DNA from: Variovorax paradoxus
Lineage (GTDB): Bacteria; Pseudomonadota; Gammaproteobacteria; Burkholderiales; Burkholderiaceae_C
Direction of reading: 5' to 3'
Assembly: GCA_016806145.1 (NCBI GenBank)
Contig: CP063166.1
Location: forward strand, 6,262,001 to 6,326,000
DNA: 64,000 bases
Both the position numbers and the translations under genes were made by a program. The stretch's first letter is position 1; each line of letters begins with the position of its first letter. A model generated the notes under the pieces. The model did no database searches. It worked only from the letters and a program-made list of their open reading frames with translations, and was not told where the DNA came from. Shown one piece after another: positions 17,092 through 27,132 of this stretch.

Positions 17092-19131
17092 TCAGCGGCG
17101 GCGCTCGACGTAGGGCCGCGCCTGCAGCAGCACGATGCGCTCGCCCACGGTGGCCCATTCGATGTCCTGGTCGACGCCGCCGAAGCCGCGCTTGACCGCC
17201 GCGCCCACGTTCGCGAGCCGCACCACGAGCTCGTCGGTCAGCACGCCGCGGCCGGCCTCCAGCGGCACCTCCTTCACGCCGCCGTCCTTGTCGAGCTGCA
17301 GCGCGCTGTCCTCGGCCGAGCGGCTCAGCACCTGGATCGCCTTCGACCAGCTCGAGTACATGAGCTGCTCGGCCACGCGCCGGCCCTCGACCACGCGGAT
17401 GCCGATGCCGCGCTTGGCCGAGATGTAGGTGACGTGCGGATGGCCCGCGTCGAAGGGGTCGCGCGTGATCATCACGCCCGCGCTGGTGGCGTCGATCGCT
17501 GTCTGCACGAACACGCCCATCAGCACCGACTCGGCACCGAAGCCCGCGGCGCCGCGCGCCTCCCAGGCTTCGGCATTGAAGACCGAGGCCCAGACCTTCT
17601 TCACCGCGAGCTCGAGCGCATCGCCGCTCTTCACGTTGGGCACGGTGGTGTAGAGGCCGGCGCCGCTGAAGCCCGGCAGGTCCTCGGAGTTGGACGAGCT
17701 GCGCACGAACACGCCGCCGCCGCCGAGCTGCGACTGCCAGGCCGCGCGCCACGCGGCCGCAGTGGCGGGATCGACCGGCCACTGCACGATCTCGGCGCGC
17801 AGCGCCTCGAGCGCGCGCTGGCGCACCAGCGGGTCGGCCGCGAAGCCCGGCGCCTGCTGCATGCGCGCGAGGCGCTCGGCCAAGCCGTGGGCGCGCATGA
17901 AGCGGTCGTAGTGCGCGAACGGAATGCAGAAGCCGTCGGGCACGCTGGTCGACGGTATGCGCGCGGCCTGCAGCGCGCCGAGATTGGCCGCCTTCACGCC
18001 GCACTGCGCGCTGTGGCGCGCGCGCAGCGAAGCCAGCGGCAGCAGCCGCGCCTCGCGCAGGTCGGGCCGCACGGCCGCGGCGCCGCCCGGCGCGGCGGCA
18101 CCGCGGCCCATGGCGGCCGTGCGCGCGGCGCGCGTGGGCAACGCCGCGATCTCCTCGGGCGTGAGCGGACGCACCTGGTAGCCCGAGGCCGCGACCTTGA
18201 GCGCCACCCACTGGCCCGCATGCGCGCGCAGCGCTTCGGCCGCGTCGCGCACGTAGGCGTTGGGAATGCCCCAGCCCTTGGCCAGCAGGTTGACGTGCGA
18301 CAGCGCCGTGGACGGCCGCTCGGTCAGCACGCCCGCCACCGGCGGCAGCGCGATCGGCACCTGGCGCAGCACCGCGATGTCCTCGGGCAGCAGCGCGTTG
18401 ACGGCGCCCTCGTCCTCGACGATGCGCACCCGGCCGCTGGCCGTGCCGAGGTTCATCGGCAGGTAGGGCTGCTCGCGGATCAGCGCCTCCTGCGTCACGA
18501 AGTCGACGCCGGCCTCGCGCGCCACGCGCTCGTGCAGCGTCGAGTTGGTCTTGAACTTCAAGGGCGCGAAGAAGCTGGCCTTCACCGCGCGGTCGGCCTC
18601 GCGCAGCAGTGGCGCTGTGAGGCGGTCGCCTTCCCAGAATTCATAGCCGAAGCCCGCGACGTTCTGCTGCCAGCTCAGCGTGCCGAACAGGAAGCGGCGG
18701 TCGGGCACGAGGTAGTTGCGGTCGATCTCGCGCTTGCCCGCGTGGGGCGCCAGGCCGGTGTCGCGCACGAAGCGCACATGCAGCTGCCAGCGCGGCGTGT
18801 CGAGGTAGTAGATGCGCGGCGCCGGCTTCGCGCGCCGGTCGATCACGAACAGCACATGCGGCAGCGCCATCGGCGTGCCGGCGTCGTAGGTGCGCGCGAG
18901 CGCGTCGAAGTCGGCGCGGCTGGCGAGCGCGGGCAGCGACGAGGCGCCGCCGGCGGGGCGCACGGGCGAGGCCGGCGCCTCATCGCGCTTTTGCGCGTCA
19001 TAGAACGAGGGCTTGCGCGCGAGCTGCGCATCGGCGGGCAGGGGCGCGAGAACCGACAGGCACGCCACGAGCAGCGCCAGCCGGCGCGCGACCGCGCCGC
19101 GTGGAAGGTGCCTGGGGGCGTTGTTCTTCAT
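17092..19131 (-). CDS. Exported PEP/pyruvate-binding (dikinase-like) protein
   Basis: 679 aa. Residues 1-36 form a signal peptide ending APLPADAQ. A region of no recognised family covers about 60-240. A swivelling phosphohistidine-like domain follows, with [19 protein letters not shown] (candidate His 279). The C-terminal half (about 370-676) is a PPDK/PEP-synthase ATP-grasp domain: [21 protein letters not shown], the catalytic loop [30 protein letters not shown] and the closing [19 protein letters not shown]. In PEP synthase the ATP-binding domain comes first; the order here resembles glucan water dikinases. An ATP-using enzyme with a signal peptide is odd, since the periplasm lacks ATP. The role is unknown. 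Confidence 0.82.
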   Translation of the reverse strand: MKNNAPRHLPRGAVARRLALLVACLSVLAPLPADAQLARKPSFYDAQKRDEAPASPVRPAGGASSLPALASRADFDALARTYDAGTPMALPHVLFVIDRRAKPAPRIYYLDTPRWQLHVRFVRDTGLAPHAGKREIDRNYLVPDRRFLFGTLSWQQNVAGFGYEFWEGDRLTAPLLREADRAVKASFFAPLKFKTNSTLHERVAREAGVDFVTQEALIREQPYLPMNLGTASGRVRIVEDEGAVNALLPEDIAVLRQVPIALPPVAGVLTERPSTALSHVNLLAKGWGIPNAYVRDAAEALRAHAGQWVALKVAASGYQVRPLTPEEIAALPTRAARTAAMGRGAAAPGGAAAVRPDLREARLLPLASLRARHSAQCGVKAANLGALQAARIPSTSVPDGFCIPFAHYDRFMRAHGLAERLARMQQAPGFAADPLVRQRALEALRAEIVQWPVDPATAAAWRAAWQSQLGGGGVFVRSSSNSEDLPGFSGAGLYTTVPNVKSGDALELAVKKVWASVFNAEAWEARGAAGFGAESVLMGVFVQTAIDATSAGVMITRDPFDAGHPHVTYISAKRGIGIRVVEGRRVAEQLMYSSWSKAIQVLSRSAEDSALQLDKDGGVKEVPLEAGRGVLTDELVVRLANVGAAVKRGFGGVDQDIEWATVGERIVLLQARPYVERRR

Positions 19132-19270
19132 GCGGATGTCTCTGTCCTTCTTTGCCGACGAGCGCGGATTCTCGCTCGACCGCCGTCGGCGCGCGCGGGC
19201 CCCAAGCCCCGTGCCGGGCAGCGGTCATCGACGCGGGCTACAGTGCGCTCGCAAAGGAGAGCCTTGTTCC

Positions 19271-20632
19271 ATGTCCACCCCCTACGACTTCGATCTCTTC
19301 GTCATCGGCGGCGGCAGCGGCGGCGTGCGCGCCGCGCGCATGGCCGCGCAGACCGGTGCCCGCGTCGGCCTGGCCGAGGCCGCCGAACTCGGCGGCACCT
19401 GCGTCAACGTCGGCTGCATTCCCAAGAAGCTCTACAGCTACGCGGCCGGCTATGCCGAGTCCTTCGAGGAAGCCGCGGGCTACGGCTGGCAACTGCCGGG
19501 CGAACCGGTGTTCGACTGGTCGCACCTGAAGTCGCAGCGCGCCACGGAGATCTCGCGGCTCAACGGCATCTACGCCTCGCTGCTCAAGAACGCGGGCGTC
19601 ACGCTGGTCACGGGCTGGGCCCAGCTCGCCGATGCGCACACGGTGGAGGTCGACGGCAAGCGCCACACCGCGCGCCACCTGCTGGTGGCCACCGGCGGCA
19701 CGCCCTTCGTGCCCGAGATCCCGGGCCGCGAGCACATCGTGACCTCCGATGCGATGTTCGACCTCGACCCGTTCCCGCGCCGCCTGCTGGTGGTGGGCGG
19801 CGGCTACATCGCCTGCGAGTTCGCCTCGATCTTCAACGGGCTCGACGCGAAGGTCACGCTGCTGCACCGCCGCGCACACCTCTTGACCGGCTTCGACGAC
19901 GACGTGCGGCAGTTCCTCGCCAGCGAGATGGGCAAGGCCGGCGTCGACGTGCGGCTGAACTGCGAGGTGGCCTCGGTCACGCGCACCGCCGACGGCCTGG
20001 TGGCCACGCTCGCGCGCGGCCAGCAGATCGAGGCCGACACGGTGCTGTTCGCCACCGGCCGCGTGCCCAACACGCAGGGCCTGGGCCTCGAGGCCGCGGG
20101 CGTGGCGCTCGACGAGCGCGGCGCGATCGCGGTCGATGCGCACTACCGCAGCTCGGTGCCCTCGATCTACGCGGTGGGCGACGTCTCCACGCGCGTGCAG
20201 CTCACGCCGGTGGCGCTGGCCGAGGCGATGGTGGTGGTCGACGAACTGTTCGGAAAGGGCAAGCGCCGGCTCGACTACGAGTTCATTCCCACGGCCGTGT
20301 TCACGCACCCGAACATCGGCACCTGCGGCTACGGCGAGCTCGAGGCGCGCGCGAAGTTCGGCCAGGTCACGGTGTTCTCGAGCGAGTTCAAGTCGCTGCG
20401 CCACACGCTCTCGGGCCGCAGCGAGCGCACCTTCATGAAGCTGGTGGTCGACACCAAGAGCGACCGCGTGGTGGGCCTGCACATGGTGGGGGCCGACGCG
20501 GGCGAGGTGGTGCAGGGCTTCGCGGTCGCGATGCGCGCGGGCGCCACCAAGGCGATGTTCGACAGCACGGTGGGCATCCACCCGACCGCGGCCGAGGAGT
20601 TCGTGACGATGCGCGAGCCGATGCCGGGCTGA
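19271..20632 (+). CDS. gor: Glutathione-disulfide reductase
   Basis: 453 aa, the usual size. NADPH-dependent flavoenzyme reducing oxidised glutathione. The FAD-binding motif [17 protein letters not shown] is at residues 10-26 and the redox-active disulfide lies in [17 protein letters not shown]. The NADPH Rossmann motif [17 protein letters not shown] is in the middle. The C-terminal dimer-interface motif [15 protein letters not shown] carries the catalytic His-Glu pair. The ATG has AAAGGAGA upstream. It is divergent from the exported dikinase-like gene, with 139 bp between starts, and is followed by a palindromic repeat. Confidence 0.95.
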   Translation: MSTPYDFDLFVIGGGSGGVRAARMAAQTGARVGLAEAAELGGTCVNVGCIPKKLYSYAAGYAESFEEAAGYGWQLPGEPVFDWSHLKSQRATEISRLNGIYASLLKNAGVTLVTGWAQLADAHTVEVDGKRHTARHLLVATGGTPFVPEIPGREHIVTSDAMFDLDPFPRRLLVVGGGYIACEFASIFNGLDAKVTLLHRRAHLLTGFDDDVRQFLASEMGKAGVDVRLNCEVASVTRTADGLVATLARGQQIEADTVLFATGRVPNTQGLGLEAAGVALDERGAIAVDAHYRSSVPSIYAVGDVSTRVQLTPVALAEAMVVVDELFGKGKRRLDYEFIPTAVFTHPNIGTCGYGELEARAKFGQVTVFSSEFKSLRHTLSGRSERTFMKLVVDTKSDRVVGLHMVGADAGEVVQGFAVAMRAGATKAMFDSTVGIHPTAAEEFVTMREPMPG

Positions 20633-20692
20633 GGTCGATCGGGCACCATCGGTTCGGGCTGCGCCTTGGTCTGCCGGGACGGTGGCCCCCAT

Positions 20693-20752
20693 CCGTTCGG
20701 GCTGAGCCTGTCGAAGCCTCGCGCAGCGCTTCGACAAGCTCAGCGTGAACGG
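20693..20752. repeat. Intergenic palindrome, GCTTCGACAAGCTCAG family, copy 1
   Basis: Inverted repeat CCGTTCGGGCTGAGCCTGTC...ending GACAAGCTCAGCGTGAACGG with a short GC-rich loop. It sits between the convergent gor and panE-like genes and probably terminates both. A second copy is at 31771-31830. Confidence 0.85.
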
Positions 20753-20780
20753 TCTGGGCCGAACCGACAGGGGTCTGGCT

Positions 20781-21695
20781 TCACCCCTTCTCCGACGCTC
20801 CCGACGCCTTGTCCTCGAGCAGCCGCACCAGCGTCCACAGCAGCCGGTTGGCGGGCACCGGCACGCCCAGCGCCTCGCCGCGGCGCAGCACGAAGCCGTT
20901 GAGATGGTCGATCTCGCTGCGCTTGCCGCGCGCGAGGTCCTGCGCGGTCGAGGAGAACTGCGCGGGCATGGTGCGCGCGATGCCCGCCACCGCGGCATCG
21001 ATGTCGCCCGGGATCGTCACGCCCTCGGCCCGCGCGACCGCGAGGCATTCGGCCACCACGTCGCGCAGCACGCCGGGCACGCCCTCGTTCTGAACCAGCA
21101 CGCCGTAGGGCAGCTGCGTGATCGCCGACAGCGCGTTGTAGGCGCAGTTGAGCACCAGCTTGGCCCACAGCGCACCGCGCACGTTGTCGGAGATCTCGGT
21201 CGGCACGCCGGCCGCGCGCAGCGCCTGCGCCACTTCCTCGCCACGGGCCGAGGGCGCGATCACGAGTTCGCCGCGGCCGTTGTGCTTGACGTGGCCCGGG
21301 CCCGCCATGCCGGTCGCGACATAGACCACGGCCGCGGCCACTTCATGGGACCGCAGCACGGAGCGCGCGCGCTCGTCGTTGTCCACGCCGTTCTGCAGCG
21401 TGAGCACCAGCGCGCCGGGCGCGAGGTGCGGCGCGATCTGCGCGGCGGCGGCCTCGGTGTCGGTCGACTTGACGCAGAACAGCACGAGGTCGGCGCCCCG
21501 CACGGCATCGGGCTCGGTGCTCGCGGCCATCGGCACGTGCTCGTCGAAGCTCTGGGCCTCGAGGCGCAGGCCGCGCGCCCGCACGGCTTCCACGTGCGCG
21601 GGCCGGCCGATCAGCACCAGCTCGTGGCCCGCGCGCGCCAGCATGGCGCCGTAATAGCAGCCGACCGCGCCGGCGCCCATGACTGCGACTTTCAT
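20781..21695 (-). CDS. panE: 2-dehydropantoate 2-reductase family (PanE/ApbA)
   Basis: 304 aa NADPH-dependent ketopantoate reductase family. The Rossmann motif MKVAVMGAGAVGCYYGAMLA opens the protein. Typical blocks include VLTLQNGVDNDE, LWAKLVLNCAYNALSAITQL with the catalytic lysine, and the C-terminal KRSEIDHLNGFVLRRGEALG. Many genomes of this group hold several paralogues, so pantothenate synthesis is plausible but not certain. Start ATG at 21695 begins exactly at the dinucleotide fold; a longer open frame upstream is ignored. A LysR gene ends 55 bp upstream on the same strand. Confidence 0.85.
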   Translation of the reverse strand: MKVAVMGAGAVGCYYGAMLARAGHELVLIGRPAHVEAVRARGLRLEAQSFDEHVPMAASTEPDAVRGADLVLFCVKSTDTEAAAAQIAPHLAPGALVLTLQNGVDNDERARSVLRSHEVAAAVVYVATGMAGPGHVKHNGRGELVIAPSARGEEVAQALRAAGVPTEISDNVRGALWAKLVLNCAYNALSAITQLPYGVLVQNEGVPGVLRDVVAECLAVARAEGVTIPGDIDAAVAGIARTMPAQFSSTAQDLARGKRSEIDHLNGFVLRRGEALGVPVPANRLLWTLVRLLEDKASGASEKG

Positions 21696-21750
21696 CGATG
21701 CATCGTCCTTGTCGTGAAGAGGGATGGCGAGCGTAACCACTCGCGCGCTT

Positions 21751-22665
21751 TCATGCCTCGGCCTCCACGCCGCGCGACTTCTGGCCCTCGTCGAGCAGCC
21801 AGGCGCGAAAGGCCGCGAAGGCCGGCAGGTCGAGCCGGTCGGGCCGGTAGCAGAGGTAGTGGCCCTGGTTCACGCCGACCGGCGTGCCGCAGGGACTGAG
21901 CAGCGAGCCCTCGGCGAACTCCTCCTGCACCAGCAGCTTCGGCACCAGGCCGATGCCGAGCCCGTTGAGCGCGGCCTGGATCAGCGCCGAGTACTGCGCG
22001 AAGCGCGGGCCGGCCACGGTCTGCACCTCGGGCACGCCGTGCTGCGCGGCCCACTGGCGCCAGGCGGTGGGCGCGCCCTCGTGGTGCAGCAGCGTGTGGC
22101 CGAGGATGTCGGCCGGCTGCGCGATGCGGTGCCGCCCCTCGACCAGCGAGCGCGCGACGATCAGCACGAACTCGCGGCCCGCGATGTATTCGGACACCAC
22201 GCCGGGCCAGCCATCGGGCCCGTAGCGGATCGCCGCGTCGACCCCGGCCGGGATGCCGTCGCTGGGCTCGAGATGGCGGCTGAAGCTCAGCATGACGTGG
22301 CGGCTCTTCTGGCTGAACGCGGGCAGCCGCGGGATCAGCCACTTGGTGAGGAAGGTGGGCACACTCGCGAGCGTGAGCAGGCCGGCGCCGGCATCGCCCG
22401 AGCGCGCCTCGAAGGTGGCGGTCTCGATCGCGCGCAGGCCGCCGGCGATCTTCTGCCAGTAGACGCGGCCCTGCGGCGTGAGCTGCACGCCGCGCCCGTT
22501 CTTCTGCAGCAGGGCGCGGCCGAGGAAGGCCTCGAGCCCCGCGATCTGCTTGCTGACCGCGCTCACGGTGATGCACAGGGCGCCGGCCGCGAGCGTCAGG
22601 CTCTCGTGGCGCGCCACCGCGTCGAAGGCCAGCAGCTCCTGGATGGTGGGGCAGTCGCGCTTCAT
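21751..22665 (-). CDS. LysR family regulator (GcvA-like)
   Basis: 304 aa. The helix-turn-helix spans FDAVARHESLTLAAGALCIT through SAVSKQIAGLEAFLGRALLQ, with the GRGVQLTPQGRVYW block after it. The effector domain has PRLPAFSQKSRHVMLSFS and DAAIRYGPDGWPG, as in GcvA-type regulators. It is divergent from the ABC importer genes starting at 22850, so it probably controls them; panE-like follows on the same strand. ATG 22665 is chosen over an upstream start because the domain begins right after it. Confidence 0.9.
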   Translation of the reverse strand: MKRDCPTIQELLAFDAVARHESLTLAAGALCITVSAVSKQIAGLEAFLGRALLQKNGRGVQLTPQGRVYWQKIAGGLRAIETATFEARSGDAGAGLLTLASVPTFLTKWLIPRLPAFSQKSRHVMLSFSRHLEPSDGIPAGVDAAIRYGPDGWPGVVSEYIAGREFVLIVARSLVEGRHRIAQPADILGHTLLHHEGAPTAWRQWAAQHGVPEVQTVAGPRFAQYSALIQAALNGLGIGLVPKLLVQEEFAEGSLLSPCGTPVGVNQGHYLCYRPDRLDLPAFAAFRAWLLDEGQKSRGVEAEA

Positions 22666-22681
22666 GCATGGCTCCGGTTGA

Positions 22682-22737
22682 TGAAAGTTCGGTGAAAAAC
22701 AGTTGCCAAGCACTCAAGTGTCGTCATCCAACTTTCA
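22682..22737. promoter_or_regulatory. Regulatory inverted repeat in the LysR/ABC divergent promoter
   Basis: TGAAAGTT at 22682-22689 and its reverse complement AACTTTCA at 22730-22737 face each other across 40 bp. The sequence between them is locally AT-rich, unlike its surroundings. This arrangement in a LysR-target intergenic region suits a two-site operator, but no exact T-N11-A box was identified. Confidence 0.4.
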
Positions 22738-22849
22738 CCCATGAATACGCAGGCGCTTCCTAGAATTCAGTCCGATGCGGCGGAAGACCGGCGCAGACAG
22801 TAGCGCATCCGGAAAGTATGCCGGCCGCGCGTGACACGGAGACAAACCC

Positions 22850-23626
22850 TTGGTTCGCGGCATCTCGCTCCTCTACGGCCTGTACCTGCTGCTGCCCATC
22901 GCCCTGCTGCTGGTCGGCAGCGTGGGCGGCAACTGGACCAACACGCTGCTGCCCACGGGCCTCACCGGGCAGTGGTATGTGGACCTCTGGCTCGACACCT
23001 CGTTTCGCAAGGCCTTCGTGAGCAGCCTGGTGGTGGCGCTCTCGGCCTGCGCGATCAACACCGTGCTGGCGCTGCCGCTGGCCTATGCGCTCTATCACGG
23101 CGCGCGGCGCGGCGGCAGCCTGGCGGCGCGCATCGTGAGCGCCACGCCGGTGGCGGTGCCGGCGATCACGCTGGCCTTCGGCTACATGATCGTGTTCAAC
23201 ACCGACCTCGCGCCCTGGCTGGGCTCGATGCCGCTGTTGATCGCGGCGCACGCGATCCTCACGCTGCCCTACCTCACGAACACGCTGCTGACCGACCTGC
23301 GCCACCTCGACCTGGACCGGCTCGAGCAGGCCGCGGCCACGCTCGGCGCCTCGGGCTGGCAGCAGTTCAGCGGCATCGTGCTGCCGAGCCTGCGCCAGAG
23401 CCTGATCAGCGGGCTGGTGATGGTGGCGGCGATCTCGGTCGGCGAGTTCGGCGTGTCGAACCTGCTCACCAGCTTCCAGAACCGCACCTACCCGGTGGTG
23501 CTGCTGCAGGCCTTCTACGGCGCCACCGGCTTCGCCTGCGCGGCCACGGTCATCCTCCTGGTGCTGGCGAGCGCGTCGGCGCTTCTTTCCTCCTCCCTGG
23601 TGAAGCAACGCGCCGTCACGCCATGA
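22850..23626 (+). CDS. ABC transporter permease (spermidine/putrescine-PhnU type)
   Basis: 258 aa with six predicted helices. The start is TTG at 22850, supported by GGAGA eight bases upstream. The permease EAA-type loop is seen as EQAAATLGASGWQQFSGIVL followed by PSLRQSLISG, which docks the ATPase. First gene of an importer with order permease-ATPase-binding protein-permease. It overlaps the ATPase start by 4 bp. Confidence 0.88.
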   Translation: MVRGISLLYGLYLLLPIALLLVGSVGGNWTNTLLPTGLTGQWYVDLWLDTSFRKAFVSSLVVALSACAINTVLALPLAYALYHGARRGGSLAARIVSATPVAVPAITLAFGYMIVFNTDLAPWLGSMPLLIAAHAILTLPYLTNTLLTDLRHLDLDRLEQAAATLGASGWQQFSGIVLPSLRQSLISGLVMVAAISVGEFGVSNLLTSFQNRTYPVVLLQAFYGATGFACAATVILLVLASASALLSSSLVKQRAVTP

Positions 23627-24651
23627 GCCTCCTCCTCGACACGGTCAGCTACAACTACCCCGGCAGCACGCACGGCCTGCACGAGGTCTCGCTCGACGTG
23701 CGCACCGGCGAGCTGGTCGCGGTGATCGGGCCCAGCGGCTCGGGCAAGTCCACGCTGCTCAAGCTGGTGTCGGGCCTCGAGACCGGCCACACGGGCCGCA
23801 TCGCGCTCGACGGCGAGGACATGTCGCGCACGCCGGTGCACCGGCGCCACATCGGCATGGTGTTCCAGAGCTATGCGCTGTTCCCGCACCTGAGCGTGCT
23901 CGACAACGTGGCCTACGGCCTCAAGCTGCGCAAGGTGGCGACCGCCGAGCGCCGCCAGCGCGCGCAGGCCTTGCTCGACACCGTGGGCCTGGGCGAGTAC
24001 GCGCAGCGCGCCGTCGCGCAGCTCTCGGGCGGGCAGCAGCAGCGCGTGGCGCTGGCGCGCGCGCTCGCGATCGACCCGCGCGCGCTGCTGCTCGACGAGC
24101 CGCTGTCGGCGCTCGACGCCAGCGTGCGCGGCCACCTGCGCGACCAGATCCGCGCGATCCAGCAGCGCTTCGGCGCCACCACGCTGCTGGTCACGCACGA
24201 CCAGGAAGAGGCGCTCGCCATGGCCGACCGCGTGGCGATGCTCAAGGACGGCCGGCTGCTGCAGATCGCCACGCCGCGCGAGATCTACGAAGAGCCCGCG
24301 AGCCGCGCGGTGGCCGAGTTCGTCGGGCTCTCGACGATCCTGCCGGCCAAGGTGGCGGGCCTCAACAAGCTCGACCTGGGTTTCGCCCAGCTCGCGGCGC
24401 CCACCGGCATGCGCGCGCCCGGCACCGCGCTGCACGTGCTGGTGCGGCCCGAGCACATGGCGCCCGATCCCGCGCCCGGCACGCCGAACCGCATCGCGGG
24501 CCGCTGCGGCGCGCAGCGCTACCTCGGCGCGCTGACGCGCTACGACTTCGAGGTGCCGGGCGCGTCCAAGCCCTTCCTCGCCGAATCGGCGCGGCCGGCC
24601 ACCGAGGCCATCGCGATCGCGCCCGAACACCTCCGCCTGCTCGACCACTGA
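23623..24651 (+). CDS. ABC transporter ATP-binding protein (PotA/PhnT type)
   Basis: 342 aa. Walker A GPSGSGKSTLL, Q-loop GMVFQSYALFPH, signature LSGGQQQRVALARALAID, Walker B ALLLDEPLSALDA and the switch VTHDQEEALAMAD are all intact. The C-terminal 100 residues form the TOBE domain seen in importers for polyamines, phosphonates, iron and sulfate. It powers the two permeases of this operon. Confidence 0.93.
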   Translation: MSLLLDTVSYNYPGSTHGLHEVSLDVRTGELVAVIGPSGSGKSTLLKLVSGLETGHTGRIALDGEDMSRTPVHRRHIGMVFQSYALFPHLSVLDNVAYGLKLRKVATAERRQRAQALLDTVGLGEYAQRAVAQLSGGQQQRVALARALAIDPRALLLDEPLSALDASVRGHLRDQIRAIQQRFGATTLLVTHDQEEALAMADRVAMLKDGRLLQIATPREIYEEPASRAVAEFVGLSTILPAKVAGLNKLDLGFAQLAAPTGMRAPGTALHVLVRPEHMAPDPAPGTPNRIAGRCGAQRYLGALTRYDFEVPGASKPFLAESARPATEAIAIAPEHLRLLDH

Positions 24652-24679
24652 CATCCCTTCCTCCCCAGGAGCCACTTCC

Positions 24680-25756
24680 ATGCAACGCAGACATCTGATC
24701 CAGGCCGCCGGCGCCCTGCCCGTGCTGGCGCTCGCGCGCACCGCCTTCGCCTTCGACGGCCCCGAACTCTACGCGGGCGAGAAGGCGCTCTACGCCGAGG
24801 CGCAGAAGGAAGGCCTGTGCGTCTCCTTCGACACCGGCCCCGAATGGGCCAACTGGAAGTCGCTGTTCCGCGACTTCAAGAAGCGCTATCCCGAGATCGA
24901 GCTGACCTACAACGACATCGGCTCGGCCGCCACCGTGGTCGCGCTGGAGAAGACCAAGCGCCGCCCGCAGGCCGACACCGCCTACTACTTCGCGGCCTCG
25001 GCCGTCGATGCCGCGAAGAAGGACGTGGTCGCGCCGTTCAAGCCCGTCAACTTCGACAAGCTGCCGGCCGTGTTCCGCGAGGCCGAGGGCCGCTGGTTCA
25101 CCATCCACACGCTCAACATCGCCTTCCTCGTGAACAGGAAGCTGGTGAAGAACGTGCCCACCGGCTGGGCCGACCTGCTCAAGCCCGAGTTCAAGAGCAC
25201 GGTGGTCTATCTCGACCCGCGCTCCACCGGCATCGGCCAGGTGCTGACCTTCGCCGCGGCCTATGCCAACGGCGGCGGCGTCGACAACGTGCAGCCCGGC
25301 ACCGACTACCTCGGCAAGCTGCACGCGGCCGGCAACGTGCTGCGCGTGGAAGGCACCACGCCCTACGCCAAGTTCCTCAAGGGCGAGATCCCGGTGTGGA
25401 TCAGCTACGAGAACGACGGCCTCAAGGCCAAGCATGTCGACGGCATGGGCGACGCGGTCGAGGTCGTGATCCCGAAGGAGGCCAGCGTGGCCGCGCCCTA
25501 TGCGATCAGCCTGGTGAAGAACGGCCCGAACCCGAACGCCGGCAAGCTGTGGCTCAACTTCATCATGAGCGAGGCCGGCCAGTCGCTGTTCGCGCAGGGC
25601 TTCGTGCGGCCCGCGGTGCCGGGCACGCCGCTGTCCGCCGACGTCGCGGCCAAGATGCCGGCCGCGCCGCAGATCAAGCCGCTCGACGTGGTGAAGGCCT
25701 CGGAGCGCAAGGCCGAGCTCGACCGGCTCTGGGCCCAGGCGGCGCTGGGGAAGTAG
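24680..25756 (+). CDS. ABC transporter extracellular solute-binding protein
   Basis: 358 aa periplasmic protein of the family-1/AfuA-like group. The signal MQRRHLIQAAGALPVLALAR ends near AFAFDG. Mature blocks: CVSFDTGPEWANWKSLFRDF, YNDIGSAATVVALEK, the hinge STGIGQVLTFAAAYANGG and NAGKLWLNFIMSEAGQSLFA. This group binds ferric iron, phosphonates, polyamines or sugar phosphates; nothing here fixes the ligand. The downstream nucleotide-cleaving genes make a phosphorylated compound a reasonable guess. Confidence 0.9.
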   Translation: MQRRHLIQAAGALPVLALARTAFAFDGPELYAGEKALYAEAQKEGLCVSFDTGPEWANWKSLFRDFKKRYPEIELTYNDIGSAATVVALEKTKRRPQADTAYYFAASAVDAAKKDVVAPFKPVNFDKLPAVFREAEGRWFTIHTLNIAFLVNRKLVKNVPTGWADLLKPEFKSTVVYLDPRSTGIGQVLTFAAAYANGGGVDNVQPGTDYLGKLHAAGNVLRVEGTTPYAKFLKGEIPVWISYENDGLKAKHVDGMGDAVEVVIPKEASVAAPYAISLVKNGPNPNAGKLWLNFIMSEAGQSLFAQGFVRPAVPGTPLSADVAAKMPAAPQIKPLDVVKASERKAELDRLWAQAALGK

Positions 25757-25763
25757 GCGCTTC

Positions 25764-26588
25764 GTGACGAGACGCTTCGGTGCCTGGCCCGCCTGGGCCT
25801 TCATGGCGCTGTTCTTCGCGGTGCCGCTGGCGGCGCTGCTGCCCGAGGCCTTCGCCGAGCGCGGCAGCGCCTTCGGCCGGCTGGTGGGCAACACGCTGTT
25901 CTTCGGCGCGCTGCGCAACACGCTGGCGCTCGGGCTGGCGGCGGGCGCGGTGTCGGCGCTGGTCGGCACCTGCATTGCGATCGAGCTCGCGCGCCAGCCG
26001 GCTGCGCGGCGCCAGTGGCTGATGACCCTGCTGGGCCTGCCGCTGGCGTTCTCGGGGCTGGTGATCGCCTACGGCTTCATCCTGGCCTTCGGCCGCGCGG
26101 GCTTCGTGACCCAGCTCATGGCCGGGCTCGGCGCCGACCCGGCCGTGCTCGGCAGCTGGATCTACAGCGTGTCGGGCCTGGGCTTCGCCTATGCCTACTA
26201 CCTGATCCCGCGCGTGGCGCTGTCGCTGTACCCGGTGTTCGCCAACCTCGACCCGCGCCCGGCGCAGGCCGCGCGCACGCTCGGCGCCTCGCGCGCGAGG
26301 GCCTTCTGGGACACGGTGCTGCCCGAGGTCGCGCCCTCGGTGCTGTCGAACGCCTGCATGGTGGCCGCGATCGCGATGGGCACCTACGGCACGGCGCTGG
26401 CGCTGGTGGGCACGCAGCTCAACATCCTGCCGCTGATGCTGCTGGCGCAGGTGGGCGACGGCGGTTCCGATTTCGCGGTGGCGGCGGCCCTGTCGCTGGT
26501 GCTGATGGTGGCGTGTGTGATCGTGATGGGAGTGGGCGATGTGCTTGCGCGAAGGCGGGAACGCGGTGCGGTCGGCGCCGGTCATTGA
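25764..26588 (+). CDS. ABC transporter permease, second subunit
   Basis: 274 aa with six predicted helices. The GTG start at 25764 follows the binding-protein stop by 7 bp. The ATPase-docking loop is QAARTLGASRARAFWDTVLP. Its last 50 bp overlap the reading frame of the LOG-like protein, which is an unusually long overlap and suggests coupled translation. Confidence 0.88.
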   Translation: MTRRFGAWPAWAFMALFFAVPLAALLPEAFAERGSAFGRLVGNTLFFGALRNTLALGLAAGAVSALVGTCIAIELARQPAARRQWLMTLLGLPLAFSGLVIAYGFILAFGRAGFVTQLMAGLGADPAVLGSWIYSVSGLGFAYAYYLIPRVALSLYPVFANLDPRPAQAARTLGASRARAFWDTVLPEVAPSVLSNACMVAAIAMGTYGTALALVGTQLNILPLMLLAQVGDGGSDFAVAAALSLVLMVACVIVMGVGDVLARRRERGAVGAGH

Positions 26589-27087
26589 GGCGCTCGCGCG
26601 CCTCGCGCAGCGGCAGCGCGGGCCCGATCGCCATCGCCAGCCGGTGGCGATCATCGGCCCGGGCGATGGCGGGCCCGCCGAGTGCGAGGCCGCCTACGCG
26701 GTAGCCCATGCGCTGGCCGGCGCGGGCATGGCGGTGGTGTGCGGCGGGCGCGGCGGCGTGATGGCCGCGGCCTCGCGCGGCGCCGCCGAGGCCGGCGGCA
26801 TCGCCGTGGGCATCCTGCCCGAGGACGACGACCGCAACGCCAACGAATGGCTCGGCGTGGCCATCCCCACCGGCATGGGCGAGCTGCGCAACGGCATCGT
26901 CGCGCGCAGCGGCCTGTGCCTGGTCGCCATCGGCGGCAACATGGGCACGCTGTCGGAGATGGCGATGGGCCTGAAGTGGGGCAAGCCGGTGTTCGTGATG
27001 CACGGCGACATCGCGCTGCCGGGCGCGGTGCCGGTGGCGGATGTGGACGACATGCTCGCGAAGGTGCTGGGCTGTCTCTTGGCCTGA
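26539..27087 (+). CDS. TIGR00725 / LOG-like protein
   Basis: 182 aa Rossmann-like protein of the TIGR00725 group, a branch of the LOG/SLOG nucleotide-binding fold. Seen: PVAIIGPGDGGPAECEAAYA, the glycine-rich phosphate loop VCGGRGGVMAAASRGAAEAG and the C-terminal AIGGNMGTLSEMAMGLKWGK, equivalent to the GGxGTxxE motif of LOG phosphoribohydrolases. Those enzymes cleave AMP-like ribotides to base plus ribose 5-phosphate; activity in TIGR00725 proteins is not established. It overlaps the permease gene by 50 bp and precedes AMP nucleosidase by 45 bp. A GTG at 26566 is an alternative start. Confidence 0.85.
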   Translation: MCLREGGNAVRSAPVIEALARLAQRQRGPDRHRQPVAIIGPGDGGPAECEAAYAVAHALAGAGMAVVCGGRGGVMAAASRGAAEAGGIAVGILPEDDDRNANEWLGVAIPTGMGELRNGIVARSGLCLVAIGGNMGTLSEMAMGLKWGKPVFVMHGDIALPGAVPVADVDDMLAKVLGCLLA

Positions 27088-27132
27088 GGTTCCAGCCCGC
27101 GGGCGGTCACGACGGCATTGCACAATGCCGCC

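Noticed and set aside
16849..20748. 1299-aa plus-strand open frame
   Set aside because: Antisense to LysR and the dikinase-like gene and out of frame with gor. The translated sequence is compositionally biased and matches no domain, whereas the overlapping genes have clear motifs.
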